A DNA stretch of 49,185 bases from Bacteroidota bacterium (GCA_900299295.1 OMJH01000012.1:1-49185), one strand, 5' to 3'. Positions 33,093 to 43,000 are shown, counted from the first letter of the stretch. Notes: a model not told the origin generated them from the letters alone. Translations and numbers: made by a program.

Positions 33093-34052
33093 ATGATCCG
33101 GATAAAGAAATTTTTACTGAAACATCTGATAATCTTCCTGGTTATTTTCAGGGTTTCGGCACAGCCGGGAGAGCGAAAAAATACACCTGAAGAATACATT
33201 GCAAAATTTCGTGATGAAGCCCTTTATCAAATGCAAACTTATCATATACCTGCAAGCATCACATTAGCGCAGGGTATGCTTGAATCAGGAAACGGGAACA
33301 GTGCTTTGTCGGTATATGCCAACAACCATTTCGGTATTAAGTGCCATAAGGAATGGAATGGTGAAACATATTTCATGGACGACGATGAAAAAAACGAGTG
33401 TTTTCGCAAATACCCAAGCGTTTTGGATTCATACAACGACCATAGTCTTTTTCTGACATCAAGAGACCGGTATCAGGCATTATTCAGGCTGCCACGAACT
33501 GATTACAAGGCATGGGCAAAAGGACTGAAAGATGCCGGATACGCCACTCATCCCCAATACGCACAATTGTTGATCGAACTCATCGAAAAATACAAATTAA
33601 ATGACCTAGATAATTCTTTGGATATTGAGCCGATTACTTCGGTAAAAAATTCAAATCGGTATCCGAAATTGGAGATGCGGGATATAATTCGATTCAATCA
33701 TAGCAAATTCATAATTGTAAAACCCGGAGAAAGCTTTTTAAAAATTGCCAACGATATGAATTTGGAAGTCGAACAACTTTTAAAATACAATGATTTAAAT
33801 TCAAAAAGTAAACTTATTGCCGGCCAGAAGCTCTATATCGAACGAAAAAGAAGAAAAGCACTCGAACCTATTCACATCGTTCAAAAAGGCGAGACGATGT
33901 ATTCAATTTCTCAATTGCATGGCATCCGATTATATTGGCTTTACAAAAGAAATACAATCAAACATGGTGTTGAACCTGTTCCTGGTGAAATTTTATTGTT
34001 GAGGCCTGGAGCTACCAAAAAAATTATTCAGCCTCAAATAGCGGTCGATTAA
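33093..34052 (+). CDS. Peptidoglycan glucosaminidase with two LysM domains
   Basis: A 319-residue secreted cell-wall hydrolase. A signal peptide (FLLKHLIIFLVIFRVSAQ) precedes a FlgJ/LytG-like N-acetylglucosaminidase domain (about 35-170) with the catalytic-glutamate motif LAQGMLESGNGNS, then YANNHFGIKCH, FRKYPSVLDSYNDHSLFL and AWAKGLKDAGYATHPQYA. Two LysM peptidoglycan-binding modules follow (about 205-250, IVKPGESFLKIANDMNLEVE; and about 262-308, IVQKGETMYSISQLHGI). It probably remodels peptidoglycan during growth or division. The lipid kinase gene follows after 36 bp. Confidence 0.94.
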   Translation: MIRIKKFLLKHLIIFLVIFRVSAQPGERKNTPEEYIAKFRDEALYQMQTYHIPASITLAQGMLESGNGNSALSVYANNHFGIKCHKEWNGETYFMDDDEKNECFRKYPSVLDSYNDHSLFLTSRDRYQALFRLPRTDYKAWAKGLKDAGYATHPQYAQLLIELIEKYKLNDLDNSLDIEPITSVKNSNRYPKLEMRDIIRFNHSKFIIVKPGESFLKIANDMNLEVEQLLKYNDLNSKSKLIAGQKLYIERKRRKALEPIHIVQKGETMYSISQLHGIRLYWLYKRNTIKHGVEPVPGEILLLRPGATKKIIQPQIAVD

Positions 34053-34088
34053 TCCGGTTAACTTTGAGAACTATTTCAATTTGCCTGC

Positions 34089-34958
34089 ATGCAAAAAAAA
34101 TTTGCTTTCATTATTAACCCAAATGCAGGAAGAAAAAAGAATTTCAGTGTAAGGGATTTTATTTCGAATCAAATTACTGATTCCAGCCTTTTTGAAATTC
34201 TGGACTGGAATTCACCTGATGAATTTAATTTGATTAAACAGGAAATAGATTCCGGTAATTATGAATGCACTGTTGCTGTTGGGGGTGACGGAACAGTAAA
34301 CAGAGTTGCAGAGGCTATACGCGGAACTGAAATTGCACTTGGAATTTTGCCATTTGGATCAGGCAACGGATTAGCAAGAACCTTAAACATAAACTTGAAA
34401 CCAGAGGTGGCGATACAACAACTACTTAGCGGAAAAATCCAAAAAATAGATGCCGGCAAAATGAATTCACATTCTTTTTTTTGCACGGCAGGTACCGGTT
34501 TTGACGCTTACGTTGGTAGTTTATTTGCGCAAAGCAAGCGAAGAGGTTTTTTTACGTACGCTACAATCAGTACCCAAGAAATTTTTTCCTATAAGGCCAC
34601 GCAATACCGAATAACCGTTGATGGTAAAACATTTACACGGAAAGCATTTTTAATTACTGTTTGTAATTCAGGCCAATGGGGGAATGATATTTATATTTGC
34701 CCGGAGGCAAAAATTAACGACGGAATTTTTCATTTAAGCATTCTAAATGAATTCTCAAAAATTCAAATACCGACCTTGGCGATTAATCTGCTTAGAAAAA
34801 AAATTCATCATACTAACTTCACAGAAATCATAACCGGGAAATCAATCATCATTGAGCGCGAATCGGAGAGCCCTGCTCACACAGATGGAGAACCCCATAT
34901 TGAAGAAAAAAAATTAAATTTTGAGATTCTGCCTTCCTCGCTTAATGTACTTTGCTAA
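34089..34958 (+). CDS. Diacylglycerol kinase family lipid kinase
   Basis: A 289-residue soluble kinase of the DagK/YegS family, which phosphorylates lipids such as diacylglycerol or sphingoid bases. Marks are FIINPNAGRKK, the nucleotide-binding VAVGGDGTVNRVAEAI, LPFGSGNGLARTL, the TAGTGFDAYV segment and ICPEAKINDGIFHL. The C-terminal HTDGEP fits. Substrate cannot be determined; sphingolipid-producing Bacteroidota make a sphingoid-base role conceivable, which is speculation. It converges on the thioredoxin-domain gene with 3 bp between stops. Confidence 0.93.
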   Translation: MQKKFAFIINPNAGRKKNFSVRDFISNQITDSSLFEILDWNSPDEFNLIKQEIDSGNYECTVAVGGDGTVNRVAEAIRGTEIALGILPFGSGNGLARTLNINLKPEVAIQQLLSGKIQKIDAGKMNSHSFFCTAGTGFDAYVGSLFAQSKRRGFFTYATISTQEIFSYKATQYRITVDGKTFTRKAFLITVCNSGQWGNDIYICPEAKINDGIFHLSILNEFSKIQIPTLAINLLRKKIHHTNFTEIITGKSIIIERESESPAHTDGEPHIEEKKLNFEILPSSLNVLC

Positions 34959-34961
34959 ATT

Positions 34962-36020
34962 TCATTTACCTTTTATTACCGGTAAGGTACCATCTGATCG
35001 TTTTTTCAAAAACTCTTTCCATTTTAGATGCTTAAATTGATCATCGCCAAAATAATGAAGAATTGGTTCAAGACCTTTTGGATGCTGATAATAGGGTATT
35101 GATTCAATAAGCTGAAATTTTTCGTCGATAAAAACAAGGCTTGGCAATACCAGCCTATTGGAAGTCAAAAAATTTACGATGGAATGAAAAGGGAACTGCG
35201 GATTAGCAGAAGGGGGAAATAAATTTCCCGAAAAAATTAAAGTATCCTTTGATTCTGCATTAATATCCACCAAATAGAATGTTGAGTTAATATATTTTGC
35301 AATCAACGAATCACTGAATGTGGTAGCATTCATAATTCGGCATCCGCTGCACCAGGCCGTACCGATTGAAATAATTACTTTTTTTGGCTCTTTCTTCATT
35401 AATGAAGGTAACTCAGCAATGGAATGCAATTTAATGACATCGCGATTATTTGTATGCAGAGAATCATAAAACGTTTGACTGAACTTTGCGCTGAAATCAT
35501 CGTAGGATGTAGTACGAAAAATATTTTCAACTGTGAAAATCAGCAAAGGTTCAATTTTACGAACATCCAAGTATCCTTGACTCAATAAACTAAATTGCAA
35601 ATTATTTGCTACAAACAAGGTGGATGGATAAGATAGGGAAGCTCCTAAAAACCTTTTAGCCAATTGATGCGGGCTTTTTGGCAAGGTACTTTCGTTGAAA
35701 TAGCGCTTATTATCATATTCGATAGTATCTTTAGTTTCCGCGTTAAATTTAATTGGATAAAAATAGGTATTGATATAGGATGCGAGTCCGGGATCCGAAT
35801 AGGTTGTACGCATCATGTGCTTGCACCATCCACACCAATCGGTATAAACATCAATGAGGAAGGGTTTAGGTTGTTTGATATTTAGTTCCTGCGCTTCCTG
35901 AAAAGAATACCATTTCACTAAACCATTTTCACCTTGCGGGTTAGATTCAATCTGCGAATGCGAAAACAAAAAAGACGTCAAGCATCCGAGCACGATAAAA
36001 TATTTCCGAAAATAAAACAT
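34962..36020 (-). CDS. Exported protein with two thioredoxin-like domains
   Basis: A 352-residue protein with a signal peptide (IVLGCLTSFLFSHSQ). The first thioredoxin-like domain (about 35-160) has the redox motif WCGWC in DVYTDWCGWCKHM. The second (about 205-330) has WCSGC in SIGTAWCSGCRIM. Both have a DxxTYS/NATTFSD segment after the motif and a cis-Pro-type SYPSTLFV or VLPSLVFI segment, so both look active. This DUF255/thioredoxin_7-like design suggests periplasmic disulfide reduction or isomerisation. Two redox domains in one chain are less common than one. It is divergent from ruvC. Confidence 0.88.
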   Translation of the reverse strand: MFYFRKYFIVLGCLTSFLFSHSQIESNPQGENGLVKWYSFQEAQELNIKQPKPFLIDVYTDWCGWCKHMMRTTYSDPGLASYINTYFYPIKFNAETKDTIEYDNKRYFNESTLPKSPHQLAKRFLGASLSYPSTLFVANNLQFSLLSQGYLDVRKIEPLLIFTVENIFRTTSYDDFSAKFSQTFYDSLHTNNRDVIKLHSIAELPSLMKKEPKKVIISIGTAWCSGCRIMNATTFSDSLIAKYINSTFYLVDINAESKDTLIFSGNLFPPSANPQFPFHSIVNFLTSNRLVLPSLVFIDEKFQLIESIPYYQHPKGLEPILHYFGDDQFKHLKWKEFLKKRSDGTLPVIKGK

Positions 36021-36036
36021 AGGTAAAAATCTTTAT

Positions 36037-36044
36037 CAAAAATA
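36037..36044 (-). promoter_or_regulatory. Bacteroidota -7 promoter element for the double-thioredoxin gene
   Basis: The minus strand reads TATTTTTG, matching TAnnTTTG, 16 bp before the ATG at 36020. Confidence 0.45.
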
Positions 36045-36150
36045 CAAATCAATTGAATCAGTTCCCTATAAACACCTCTTGTTGAATTAAAATTTAATGT
36101 GCTGGACTAATAACAAAAACAAATCCTATTTTTACTCAGCAAGTTTAATT

Positions 36151-36699
36151 GTGAAAGACAGAATTATTTTAGGCATTGATCCGGGCACCGTGGTAATGGG
36201 TTATGGCGTTATTGACGTTACATCCAGCAAGCCCGAACTATTGGTAAGCGGCGTTTTGAAACTCGAAAAACTTGATAGTCACGCCTTGCGTTTGAAAAAA
36301 ATCTTCGAACGTACCCTTTCCATTATCGATGAATTTCATCCGGACGAACTCGCAATCGAAGCTCCTTTTTTCGGGAAAAACGTTCAGAGCATGCTCAAAC
36401 TGGGTAGAGCACAAGGCGTTGCTATTGCAGCTGCCTTGTCACGTGAATTACCTGTTTTTGAATATTCACCTCGTAAAATAAAACAATCCATTACCGGCAA
36501 CGGAAACGCGTCTAAGGAACAGGTTGCAGCTATGCTCAAGAGTCTGATTCATGTTGAATCAAAATTTGAATTTCTGGACGCTTCCGACGCACTGGGAGTT
36601 GCACTTTGCCATTATTACCAGAAAGGTGGGAAATCCGATAAAAAAAATTATTCGGGCTGGGCGGCTTTCTTAAAAGACAATCCTCAACGAGGAAGCTGA
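36151..36699 (+). CDS. ruvC: Crossover junction endodeoxyribonuclease RuvC
   Basis: A 182-residue Holliday-junction resolvase. The GTG at 36151 is preferred as start because it gives the family N-terminus VKDRIILGIDPGTVVMGYG; an ATG at 36097 would add 18 unrelated residues. Catalytic acids are visible in GIDPGT, LAIEAPFFGKNVQSMLKLGRA and the C-terminal FLDASDALGVALCH. The C-terminus carries a short extension ending KDNPQRGS. ruvA and ruvB are not in the window. Its stop directly abuts the stop of the convergent HIT gene. Confidence 0.95.
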   Translation: MKDRIILGIDPGTVVMGYGVIDVTSSKPELLVSGVLKLEKLDSHALRLKKIFERTLSIIDEFHPDELAIEAPFFGKNVQSMLKLGRAQGVAIAAALSRELPVFEYSPRKIKQSITGNGNASKEQVAAMLKSLIHVESKFEFLDASDALGVALCHYYQKGGKSDKKNYSGWAAFLKDNPQRGS

Positions 36700-37104
36700 T
36701 TAGTTTAGCTTTTGAAATGCAGAAAAAATCATTGCTGCAATTTCTTCAAACTCAGATCTGGTGAGGGAAACACGTTGATTACTGAAGTCAGTATCGCCAG
36801 CATCATCAATTGGAATTAAATGAATATGCGCGTGTGGAACTTCAAGTCCAACTACAGATAAACCAATTCTATTACAAGGAATAACCTGTTGAATTGCTTT
36901 AGCCACTTTCTTTGCAAATGCGAAGTGATCCAAATACGTTTGATGATCAAGTTCGAAAATATAGTCTACTTCTTTTTTCGGGACCACCAAGGCATGACCT
37001 TTTTTTAAGGGGTTGATATCAAGAAATGAAAAAAAGTCTTCTGATTCTGCGATTTTGTAACACGGAATTTCACCTTGAATTATTCGTGTGAATATGGAAG
37101 GCAT
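36700..37104 (-). CDS. HIT family nucleotide hydrolase
   Basis: A 134-residue HIT protein from the ATG at 37104 (a GTG lies one codon before). It has the start SIFTRIIQGEIPCYKI, the DINPLKKGHALVVPKKE segment and the catalytic histidine triad VPHAHIHLIPI. HIT proteins hydrolyse adenosine phosphoramidates or dinucleoside polyphosphates. The ATG overlaps the greA stop as TGATG, indicating translational coupling, so it is co-expressed with greA. Confidence 0.96.
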   Translation of the reverse strand: MPSIFTRIIQGEIPCYKIAESEDFFSFLDINPLKKGHALVVPKKEVDYIFELDHQTYLDHFAFAKKVAKAIQQVIPCNRIGLSVVGLEVPHAHIHLIPIDDAGDTDFSNQRVSLTRSEFEEIAAMIFSAFQKLN

Positions 37105-37580
37105 CACGAAATGCTAATGTTCACGATTTCGAATGGTATGGTTCCGGCGGGGACAACAATCTCAACTTTATCTCCAACTTTTTTACCCAGCAAGCCTTTA
37201 CCAATCGGTGAATCGATTGAAATTTTTCCTTCCTTTAAATTAGCCTCATTTTCTGCAACCAATGTATATTCCATCATCTGGTTATTTTTAAGATTTTTGA
37301 TTTTCACTTTTGTAAGAATCATCACTTTAGATGTATCCAATTGACTTTCGTCAATTAGGCGGGCATTCGCTACAATTTCCTCCAATTTGGAGATTTTAAG
37401 TTCAAGTAATCCCTGAGCCTCTTTTGCAGCATCGTACTCAGCATTTTCAGATAAATCCCCCTTCTCGCGTGCTTCTGCAATTTGTCGGGCTATGCTTGCT
37501 CTCTCTTTTGTTTTTAAAAAATTCAATTCATCCTTAAGCTTATTAAGTCCCTCTTGAGTGTAATAGGATATATTCGACAT
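37104..37580 (-). CDS. greA: Transcription elongation factor GreA
   Basis: A 158-residue factor that stimulates RNA cleavage in backtracked RNA polymerase. The N-terminal coiled coil carries the acidic tip AREKGDLSENAEYDAAKE (catalytic Asp and Glu). The C-terminal FKBP-like domain contains GKISIDSPIGKGLLGKKVGDKVEIVVPAG. Standard length. It is preceded by a strong terminator from the upstream porV-like gene (37593-37624), so it must have its own promoter, and it is coupled to the HIT gene downstream. Confidence 0.97.
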   Translation of the reverse strand: MSNISYYTQEGLNKLKDELNFLKTKERASIARQIAEAREKGDLSENAEYDAAKEAQGLLELKISKLEEIVANARLIDESQLDTSKVMILTKVKIKNLKNNQMMEYTLVAENEANLKEGKISIDSPIGKGLLGKKVGDKVEIVVPAGTIPFEIVNISIS

Positions 37581-37592
37581 GGCTTGTGTATT

Positions 37593-37624
37593 AAAAAAAG
37601 AATCCCTTCATAAATGAGGGATTC
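37593..37624 (-). terminator. Rho-independent terminator of the TonB receptor-giant protein-PorV block
   Basis: On the minus strand GAATCCCT pairs with AGGGATTC (8 bp, 9-base loop) and is followed by seven T. It lies 20 bp after the PorV-like stop and 13 bp before the greA ATG. Confidence 0.9.
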
Positions 37625-37644
37625 CTAAATTAAAAAAATTAGTA

Positions 37645-38718
37645 TCAAAGATTAATACGTGCCCCAAAAGTGTGGCAACCTGAAAATGGATTAGTAAAAC
37701 GGTAGGAGTAATCCAATGCAAAAGAGGATTTCTTGGATTCACCGAAAGGCAGTTCAAAAGTTAATCCGCAAGACGGACCGGTAAATGCTGTCATCCGATT
37801 TGCTTTACTTGTTATATTTTTCTCATAAGTATAACCTGCACGAAGCATTAAATATTGACGAAAACCATACTCCAGTCCGGCAGAAATTTGGTCATAGGTA
37901 AAAGAATTAGAAGTGAAATTTCCGGAAGCTGTTAATCGATGATCTTTTTTAGTTCCCGTTGAATCTTTTAACAGGTAAAAATCATAGGCGACCCCGATGT
38001 TTACCAAGGAAGGTATTTCAAAAGATTGAGATTTTTGTTCAACAGACATCACATAACCTGCAAGCGTTGTTATTTGAGTAGACATACCATCTCCGCGATA
38101 GGACATTTTTGGCCCAACGTTTTTAAGTGTAATACCAAAATGCATCTGATCCATTTTTCCGGTCGCATATTGTATTCCTGCATCAATAGCAACACCCTTA
38201 GCCGACACGTTGGAAATTTGTTCGGAAATAACACGCAAGGTAATTCCACCAAAAATATTATCAGAAAAACCTTTTGCATAGGACAAACCCAAATTCATAA
38301 AAAGCGGAGTAAAAGTTCCTAAGCCACCCTCAGGCTGAGCTTCTGTGGTAATTGGAATATCTCCCCCATCTAATGCCATAATTCCTAATCCTATAGCTCC
38401 GGTCTCACCCACTCGTTGAGAAAATCCAAAAGTATTAATGTTGATCCCTGAGCCAACTAACCAAGCAGTTCTGGCAAACTGCAACTCAGTTTTACGCGTG
38501 TGCGCCAATCCGGCTACATTGAGGTACTGACTTTCTAATCCACGACAATAGGAAGTATTTGCTCCGCCCATTCCTGATGACCTGGAATATGGATTAATCA
38601 GTAGCTGTGTTGCACCGGCTTGTCCCGCTCGCTCCGGATTACCTGCGTTCAGATTAATTACTACGGAAATAGACAACGCGGCTAGTAATCCTTTAAAATA
38701 AATATTTTGGGTATTCAT
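37645..38718 (-). CDS. PorV/PorQ family outer-membrane protein
   Basis: A 357-residue protein from the ATG at 38718; a GTG four codons upstream is less likely. A signal peptide (LLAALSISVVINLNAG) is followed by the family segment GATQLLINPYSRSSGMGGANTSY and LNVAGLAHTRKTELQFARTAWL, then alternating beta strands to a C-terminal YRFTNPFSGCHTFGARINL. PorV and PorQ are barrel components of the type IX secretion system; this paralogue is encoded with a giant secreted protein and a TonB receptor. A role as a dedicated partner in its export is inferred. It starts 22 bp after the giant gene's stop. Confidence 0.85.
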   Translation of the reverse strand: MNTQNIYFKGLLAALSISVVINLNAGNPERAGQAGATQLLINPYSRSSGMGGANTSYCRGLESQYLNVAGLAHTRKTELQFARTAWLVGSGININTFGFSQRVGETGAIGLGIMALDGGDIPITTEAQPEGGLGTFTPLFMNLGLSYAKGFSDNIFGGITLRVISEQISNVSAKGVAIDAGIQYATGKMDQMHFGITLKNVGPKMSYRGDGMSTQITTLAGYVMSVEQKSQSFEIPSLVNIGVAYDFYLLKDSTGTKKDHRLTASGNFTSNSFTYDQISAGLEYGFRQYLMLRAGYTYEKNITSKANRMTAFTGPSCGLTFELPFGESKKSSFALDYSYRFTNPFSGCHTFGARINL

Positions 38719-38740
38719 AATTTTTGACACAATTGTTGGA

Positions 38741-41700
38741 TTAATAAGATTGAAGATCGAATGGACGCATCACCCCAAACCATTTGATAATTTTTTCACC
38801 AATACCTGGAGCATCAATATGGATAATATAGAGTCCGCTTGCAATTGGAATTCCTTTTTGATTCCGCAAATCCCAATCAATAGATGTACGGTAATTATTT
38901 CCATCTCGGGCAATATCACTATCCTTGTTAAAAGTCCGGATAAGCGTACCATTGAGCGTGTAAATTCGAACTTTACAATTCTCAGGGAGGTTGGTAATTT
39001 TAACCTTATTATCAAGACGACTAACCTCATACGTTGAGGTACCATAGTAAGGATTTGGAACAACGTTAATTAAATCAAGAGCATTTACAGCAGTTTCATT
39101 ATCGTTAATTCGTACGGCAATATCCGCGGTATTAAATTTATACATTGGCATATTTCCATTCAGAGGAGTAGTTAGCGAAGTATCAACCACCATTGAAGCC
39201 GCTGTAGCAGTGGACGGGATTGACGTTGCTGATGGTGAATGGTGGGTTGCAAAACCAAAACGATATGGTTTTGTTATTCTCAATCTTACTTTAACATCAC
39301 AAGGAATTTCAAGATTTTTGAAAGGTTTACTGATGGCCGAATAATTTTGATCAATTATTGGAATATTAACCCACATAGCATCCTTATAAACCTCAGCTTT
39401 TTTAGCTGAATTTCCGTTGGCTAGCAAATCGAAAATTGCCTGTCCATAATCATAACGAGGCACATCCCTCAACTTACCCTGCATAGCATCGCCTGCAGGC
39501 CACACACCATCACCATTGTGTCCAAAAACATAAATGTAGTGCATTCCCCCGAAGACAGGACTGAATCCGGTTGAATACTCATTTGAAGTCGGATTCCAAA
39601 TCATATCACGTCCATGGTCTAAACCATAGGTTGAATTTTCTCCGAAAGCGATATTCAATCGTTCACCGGTTTCAATGTTGATTGCATATCCGGGGAACCA
39701 GCCCATTCCAGTTGCACCGATAAAATCAGCGTCGTCAGGGTCACTGGTTACTATTCCATCTCCTGGGTTACCATTTTTATCAACAGAAGCGTCCCCACGT
39801 AAACTCAATTTTTCAACGTTTGCGGGGAAAGTCGCAGCCGGGATATTATTCTCTTCCAATACGCAGGCGCGGGTCCATTTATTTTTGTCGGAAGTTATTA
39901 CAATATCTACGCTTGATAAAGTTCTTAGATTCATTCCGCCTGACATAGTAATTGGCGATTTTTCAAAAGCAGGGGCTGTCAAAATTCCAGCCTCTACGCC
40001 TGTAATTTTAGCCCGTGCACACACACGATAAGGTGCCCAAGTTCCACCTAAAACACTTTCCCAAACCTGATCCGGATCAATTGCCAATCCACTTGAAGAG
40101 TTGGTATAATCGTTCCATGCGGGATTTATTGGATCTACATAATTTCCTGAAAATACCCAATTACTAAAATTGTTGGCACCTTCACCGTCTGGGATAGAAG
40201 ACAACCACGGTTTTGTCGGGTCAGAAAATGAAATTGAATAATCAAGCAAATCAGACTTACTGCATTGTCCGAAAGTTGCAGAACCATCACCGGGATCTGA
40301 AACTTGTTCAATATAGACTGAAAGTCCCATTTCAGGTATTATCTGCTCATTTCCGACCTTCAATGATTTATTTGAAAAAATTGTTGTTGGGCCGGAGTAA
40401 GATGAACCTGATGCAGGTGTAAATGTCAACACCCACATTGAATCATTTTCCAAACTAGCATCAATAACAGAAGCTGTTTTAAGATCTGCAGATGTTCCTC
40501 CTAAAATTTTTATGGTGAAATCTCCGTCAGGAACACTTAACGGATCAACAACTTTTACTTTAACAGGTCCTCTACCATTATCATAAGTAGGAGTTAGTAC
40601 TCTTCCAGTACCGGCTGCCAAAATTTCAGAAACAGACTGAGCTGTAAGATCCAGAATATTTCCCCCATTGCCCTGACCTTCCAAACGGGTGAGTTTAGGA
40701 CCCGAACCATATGCTGCACTCTGAATAGTCCCACTTGCTTCAACGGAAGGAATATGCGGGATTGCTGTATATTTCTTAATGTTTCTGCGTCCACGCAAGA
40801 ATGGCAATTTCTGCCCATAATAATTAGCGCTGGAATCTTGTAGAGAGGAAGGTGGTTGATCTGGTTTGTATTCAACATATTGATTTAATGCATAGGCTAC
40901 AGCCAGATAATAATATGTTTTATGATTGACCAAGGTAGAATTCCCTGTAGCGAATTTATCAGAGGTTATTTTAAATGATTTAAATAATCCCGCGTCACTA
41001 CCTTCAACTTTAACTTTGGGAACTGCCGCACCTATTGGTGCGTCGTATTCAAAATTGATCAGCTTCGCAAATCCGTTTTTAATATCACACTGTGCCACAA
41101 TTCTCGCTTTATCCTGATTATACAGGTCATTCTCATTAACAGTAGCGTCTTTCAGCTGATAAACAATATAACCTTCAAAGTCATAACTTTTGTCAAGATT
41201 AGATATTGTTAAGGGAGGATTGATTGTAGGATCAATTTCATTGTATTCATCATTATAATTATTGGATGTCGGTTTGTTAGATAAATAGATAATTAACTCT
41301 TTATCCAGTTCCTGCACAGTCATATCAGGTGCATCCGGTCCATTGATAACATTAAAACAATTATCAAACAAAGCCTGGGCTTTATCGTCAGCAGACAATA
41401 ATAATTGAACAGAAGACCACGGGCTATTTAAAGTTGTGGTTCTTGCCCATGGCATACCAAAGGTAATGTAGTTAACGGCTCCCGGCTGAAGTGTGAAGGG
41501 CCCTGCAGACTGGAGGAAACGCTTATCGGCCGGTTGGTCAACTGCGGGTCCGCTTGGAGGTGAATAAGAGTACCAAGGAGCCTGAGCTGTTCCTCCGGTT
41601 CCATATCCTCCCGGATCGGTATTTCCGGGGAAAACGAATTTACATGGTGCGCCTCCACTGTTATAACCGGTTCCTCCATAAGTAAATGGTGAACCATCAC

Positions 41701-42949
41701 GCCAAAACCCTGTCATATATCCATAAAATTGAGAGGCGTTGGATGGATTTAATGTTGGAGGCGGATAGTTACCAATATTATTATTATAATAAAAGAAACC
41801 AGACATAATACATTGCTCACCAATTTCATCGACATTCGGGCCCAAAGCAATTCCGGTTAGTGAATCATAGATTGAATCCCGATCATTATTAATACCATCA
41901 CCAGGATCAGCCAAAGGGCCCTGAAAGAAATCACAGCCAATCGACGGAGGAGTATTTTGATAACCCGCAGAACCCCCGCAATCTTCATCAATTCCATCTC
42001 CATTAAATATAAATCCTAAACCACGGCCTACATCACAACCAACAAGGTCATCAGTATAGCATCCCAAATCAGCATCATTCCAAACGGTCATGTACGTTTG
42101 AGTTAAAGAAAAAGAAGACCTATTAATAATTTCGTAACTGTAAAAGGTCATGTCATTAATTTCATTGTCGGTTTTAAACGCAAAGGCCTGACCGCGAATT
42201 TCAACGCCCATCGCAAGTCCTCCGGTTTCGGTATGAACATCACCTTTATCGTTAAAAACCCACCACAAGGTTTTATCACCAAATAATTTATGTTTACATT
42301 TTCCAGTACTTGGATCTACACCTTCTGTATAAACATCATAATCTGGAAAATCAATGCTCGGGGTATAAATTCCATCACCATCAACATCCTGAAAGGGTGC
42401 AAGAAATTTTCCCTGGTTCTTTGAAACATCTCCATTACCCGGCCATGCACTCATATTTGACGTTACAACCTGATAGTTAAGAAATGTATCAACATCGCTT
42501 CGACTGATTTGAAAAATCTTATCGTATTGATTACAAATTGACTGATCTGTAGATGTATTAACAGTATCAAGAGGACCGGGCCAGAAATCTACACCTGATT
42601 GTCTATAGGTCATCGCAGCAACTTTCAGCTGCCCACCCGCATCGAGCCCGCCCAGCCAAAGAGAACCTGAAAATAATGAGTTCGCAATTCCATCTTTTGG
42701 AATTCTATAGTAAGGGTTACTATTCAAATCCCACCACATATCACCACCGGTATAAATTATGGTTCGTACGTTATTTATATCAAGTTGCGCCGCGCCTGAT
42801 GGGGTTGAACATGCAGCCATCACCTTTTCAACATTATCGGTGGTAACGTTATTCCCTTTGTTGCGCTGCCCAAAACCCGGAATTTCCTTGGAAAATCCGA
42901 TTGTGGAAACAGCGATTCCCAACACGGAGAAAACAAACTTTCTTTTCAT
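38741..42949 (-). CDS. Giant secreted protein with type IX-like C-terminal domain
   Basis: A protein of about 1,402 residues. The ATG at 42949 gives a standard signal peptide (MKRKFVFSVLGIAVSTIGFS); the frame also allows ATGs at 42961 and 42982. The mature part is rich in Asn, Gly, Asp and aromatic residues, with repeated DGDGI-, DPGDG- and GDGI-like Ca-binding-style turns (DVDGDGIYTPSIDF, NGDGIDEDCGG, DPGDGINNDRDS). The last 115 residues (VVPNPYYGTSTYEVSRLDNK, RIYTLNGTLIRTF, ASGLYIIHIDAPGIGEKIIKW) resemble a FlgD-Ig/type IX sorting domain. It sits between the TonB receptor and PorV-like genes, 18 and 22 bp away. The exact role at the cell surface is unknown. Confidence 0.85.
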   Translation of the reverse strand: MKRKFVFSVLGIAVSTIGFSKEIPGFGQRNKGNNVTTDNVEKVMAACSTPSGAAQLDINNVRTIIYTGGDMWWDLNSNPYYRIPKDGIANSLFSGSLWLGGLDAGGQLKVAAMTYRQSGVDFWPGPLDTVNTSTDQSICNQYDKIFQISRSDVDTFLNYQVVTSNMSAWPGNGDVSKNQGKFLAPFQDVDGDGIYTPSIDFPDYDVYTEGVDPSTGKCKHKLFGDKTLWWVFNDKGDVHTETGGLAMGVEIRGQAFAFKTDNEINDMTFYSYEIINRSSFSLTQTYMTVWNDADLGCYTDDLVGCDVGRGLGFIFNGDGIDEDCGGSAGYQNTPPSIGCDFFQGPLADPGDGINNDRDSIYDSLTGIALGPNVDEIGEQCIMSGFFYYNNNIGNYPPPTLNPSNASQFYGYMTGFWRDGSPFTYGGTGYNSGGAPCKFVFPGNTDPGGYGTGGTAQAPWYSYSPPSGPAVDQPADKRFLQSAGPFTLQPGAVNYITFGMPWARTTTLNSPWSSVQLLLSADDKAQALFDNCFNVINGPDAPDMTVQELDKELIIYLSNKPTSNNYNDEYNEIDPTINPPLTISNLDKSYDFEGYIVYQLKDATVNENDLYNQDKARIVAQCDIKNGFAKLINFEYDAPIGAAVPKVKVEGSDAGLFKSFKITSDKFATGNSTLVNHKTYYYLAVAYALNQYVEYKPDQPPSSLQDSSANYYGQKLPFLRGRRNIKKYTAIPHIPSVEASGTIQSAAYGSGPKLTRLEGQGNGGNILDLTAQSVSEILAAGTGRVLTPTYDNGRGPVKVKVVDPLSVPDGDFTIKILGGTSADLKTASVIDASLENDSMWVLTFTPASGSSYSGPTTIFSNKSLKVGNEQIIPEMGLSVYIEQVSDPGDGSATFGQCSKSDLLDYSISFSDPTKPWLSSIPDGEGANNFSNWVFSGNYVDPINPAWNDYTNSSSGLAIDPDQVWESVLGGTWAPYRVCARAKITGVEAGILTAPAFEKSPITMSGGMNLRTLSSVDIVITSDKNKWTRACVLEENNIPAATFPANVEKLSLRGDASVDKNGNPGDGIVTSDPDDADFIGATGMGWFPGYAINIETGERLNIAFGENSTYGLDHGRDMIWNPTSNEYSTGFSPVFGGMHYIYVFGHNGDGVWPAGDAMQGKLRDVPRYDYGQAIFDLLANGNSAKKAEVYKDAMWVNIPIIDQNYSAISKPFKNLEIPCDVKVRLRITKPYRFGFATHHSPSATSIPSTATAASMVVDTSLTTPLNGNMPMYKFNTADIAVRINDNETAVNALDLINVVPNPYYGTSTYEVSRLDNKVKITNLPENCKVRIYTLNGTLIRTFNKDSDIARDGNNYRTSIDWDLRNQKGIPIASGLYIIHIDAPGIGEKIIKWFGVMRPFDLQSY

Positions 42950-43000
42950 AACTGTTAGCATAATATTTTTTTTATTCAACATTTAAGATCAAAAAATAGA

